5,407 bases of DNA from Kiritimatiellales bacterium. GTDB taxonomy: Bacteria; Verrucomicrobiota; Kiritimatiellia; Kiritimatiellales; Pontiellaceae. Position numbers and translations under genes: made by a program. Under the pieces are notes generated by a model. The model searched no databases. It saw only the letters and a program-made list of their open reading frames with translations, and had not been told where the DNA came from. Location of the stretch: NCBI GenBank assembly GCA_015486775.1, contig WFRA01000172.1, positions 1-5,407 on the forward strand. The letters run 5' to 3'. Positions 4,769 through 5,407 of this stretch are shown piece by piece (within the stretch, counting starts at the first letter, position 1; every line of letters starts with the position of its first letter).

Positions 4769-5407
4769 ATGAAAAGAGTTGCCAGCATCGCCACCATGGG
4801 TTTGTGCGCCCTGCCTGTTTTTGCGTCCGCGCAAGGCACCCACCTCGACATCCGGCGTCCCGCCCGCGAGGCCGCCCTGCTCGCCGGCCCGGTGAAAAGC
4901 GTGGAAACCGACAAGTGCATCAACGTTTCGGGCAAACATCTCAAGGAGCTGGAGGAGTACGACGAAACCGGGAACCTGCTCGGCGACTCCAACTGGAACA
5001 GCGACGGGGAGCTGATCAGCACGGCCACCAACTTCTACGATGAAAGCGGATGCTTCTACCGCCACCTCTACATCGATCTCGAGGATGAAACCACCAACGA
5101 CTGGAAGGTGATCCTCAGCCCGGAGACCCGCCAGATCGCCATGAAGAACGACCGCAACGGCGACGTGGCCATCCGCACCTATTCCCCGGAGCGGAGGCTG
5201 GTGCGCTACCGCCGCGTGGACAAGAAAAAAAGGCAGGTCTCGGCCTCGCGCAACAAGCGGAACGAAAAGGGCGAGCGCACGGAATACATCAAATACGACA
5301 AAAAGAACCGGCCGCTCTACACCTACTATTTTAAGTGGAAGGAAGACGGGCGGATCGACAAGGAGCGGCAGCGCTATCACCAAGAGAAGAAGGAGCGGCT
5401 GAATACC
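4769..5407 (+). CDS. Secreted repeat-like protein of unknown function, N-terminal 213 residues (runs off right edge)
   Basis: I do not recognise this as a named family. It begins with a Sec signal peptide: basic MKR, hydrophobic residues 4-18, and a probable cleavage after ASA (19-21) before Gln22; there is no usable lipobox, so it should be periplasmic, outer-surface or secreted. The mature part is very polar. It has loosely recurring segments built as aromatic/acidic residue, D/N, G-N or G-x, then a short beta-like stretch: EYDETGNLL (63-71), NSDGELI (77-83), FYDESGCFY (89-97), NDRNGDVAI (127-135), NEKGERTEY (165-173) and KEDGRIDKE (191-199). These resemble YD/RHS-like or MORN-like repeats and suggest a beta-rich repeat protein. 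From about residue 141 it becomes strongly Lys/Arg-rich. The start ATG has GGGGG 8 nt upstream. Nothing in the context gives it a role; it is divergent from lysS. Confidence 0.8.
   Translation, partial: MKRVASIATMGLCALPVFASAQGTHLDIRRPAREAALLAGPVKSVETDKCINVSGKHLKELEEYDETGNLLGDSNWNSDGELISTATNFYDESGCFYRHLYIDLEDETTNDWKVILSPETRQIAMKNDRNGDVAIRTYSPERRLVRYRRVDKKKRQVSASRNKRNEKGERTEYIKYDKKNRPLYTYYFKWKEDGRIDKERQRYHQEKKERLNT

Noticed and set aside
4796..4807. Lipoprotein signal around Cys13 of the exported protein
   Set aside because: The residues before the cysteine (M-G-L) do not fit a lipobox, which needs a small residue at -1, and the cysteine lies inside the hydrophobic core ahead of a normal ASA cleavage site.
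4730..5383. Minus-strand open frame of 217 codons rich in V, A, L
   Set aside because: It is the antisense shadow of the plus-strand signal-peptide gene, which has a ribosome site and a proper secretion signal. The hydrophobic pattern reflects complementary codons.

Overview
The window is a compact stretch of bacterial housekeeping genes (coding GC high, roughly 55-60% by eye). It has one long minus-strand block, a minus-strand lysS, and one divergent plus-strand gene that runs off the right edge. Gene content (LipB with GcvH, MurG/MurC peptidoglycan synthesis, class II LysRS) indicates a Gram-negative-type bacterium. The murG-murC pair detached from ftsW, and the general protein style, would fit the PVC group (Verrucomicrobiota/Kiritimatiellota-like). 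That assignment is an impression, not something the sequence proves.

Layout, right to left along the minus strand: lysS (3172-4614) is transcribed from a candidate promoter in the 154-bp divergent region. A 296-bp intergenic region (2876-3171) follows. It carries (i) a plus-strand remnant resembling the first ~22-28 codons of an iron-containing alcohol dehydrogenase, with an amber stop at its 9th codon and its end at the lysS 3' end, (ii) three helically spaced CCAAWCC direct repeats, and (iii) a candidate stable-RNA promoter with an AT-rich upstream tract and a 7-bp inverted repeat straddling the -10. Next come tRNA-Cys(GCA) (2802-2875), gcvH (2381-2764), lipB (1641-2339), murG (460-1557) and the N-terminal 152 codons of murC (1-457). 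All point the same way with short gaps (37, 41, 83 and 2 bp), so they look like one transcription unit. On the right, 4769-5407 begins a plus-strand gene for a secreted, charged, repeat-like protein of unknown function.

How the genes fit together: LipB transfers octanoyl groups from acyl-carrier protein to lipoyl domains, and GcvH is one of its standard acceptors, so gcvH-lipB is an enzyme-substrate pair. MurG (lipid II synthesis) and MurC (addition of L-Ala to UDP-MurNAc) are the usual neighbours within the division/cell-wall cluster, here placed behind gcvH-lipB instead of ftsW. LysS and tRNA-Cys are translation genes.

I found no mobile element, CRISPR array, defence island or clearly novel system. 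The points most worth a second look are the alcohol dehydrogenase remnant, the regulatory architecture upstream of tRNA-Cys, the LysRS active-site Asn-to-Pro change, and the exported protein at the right edge.
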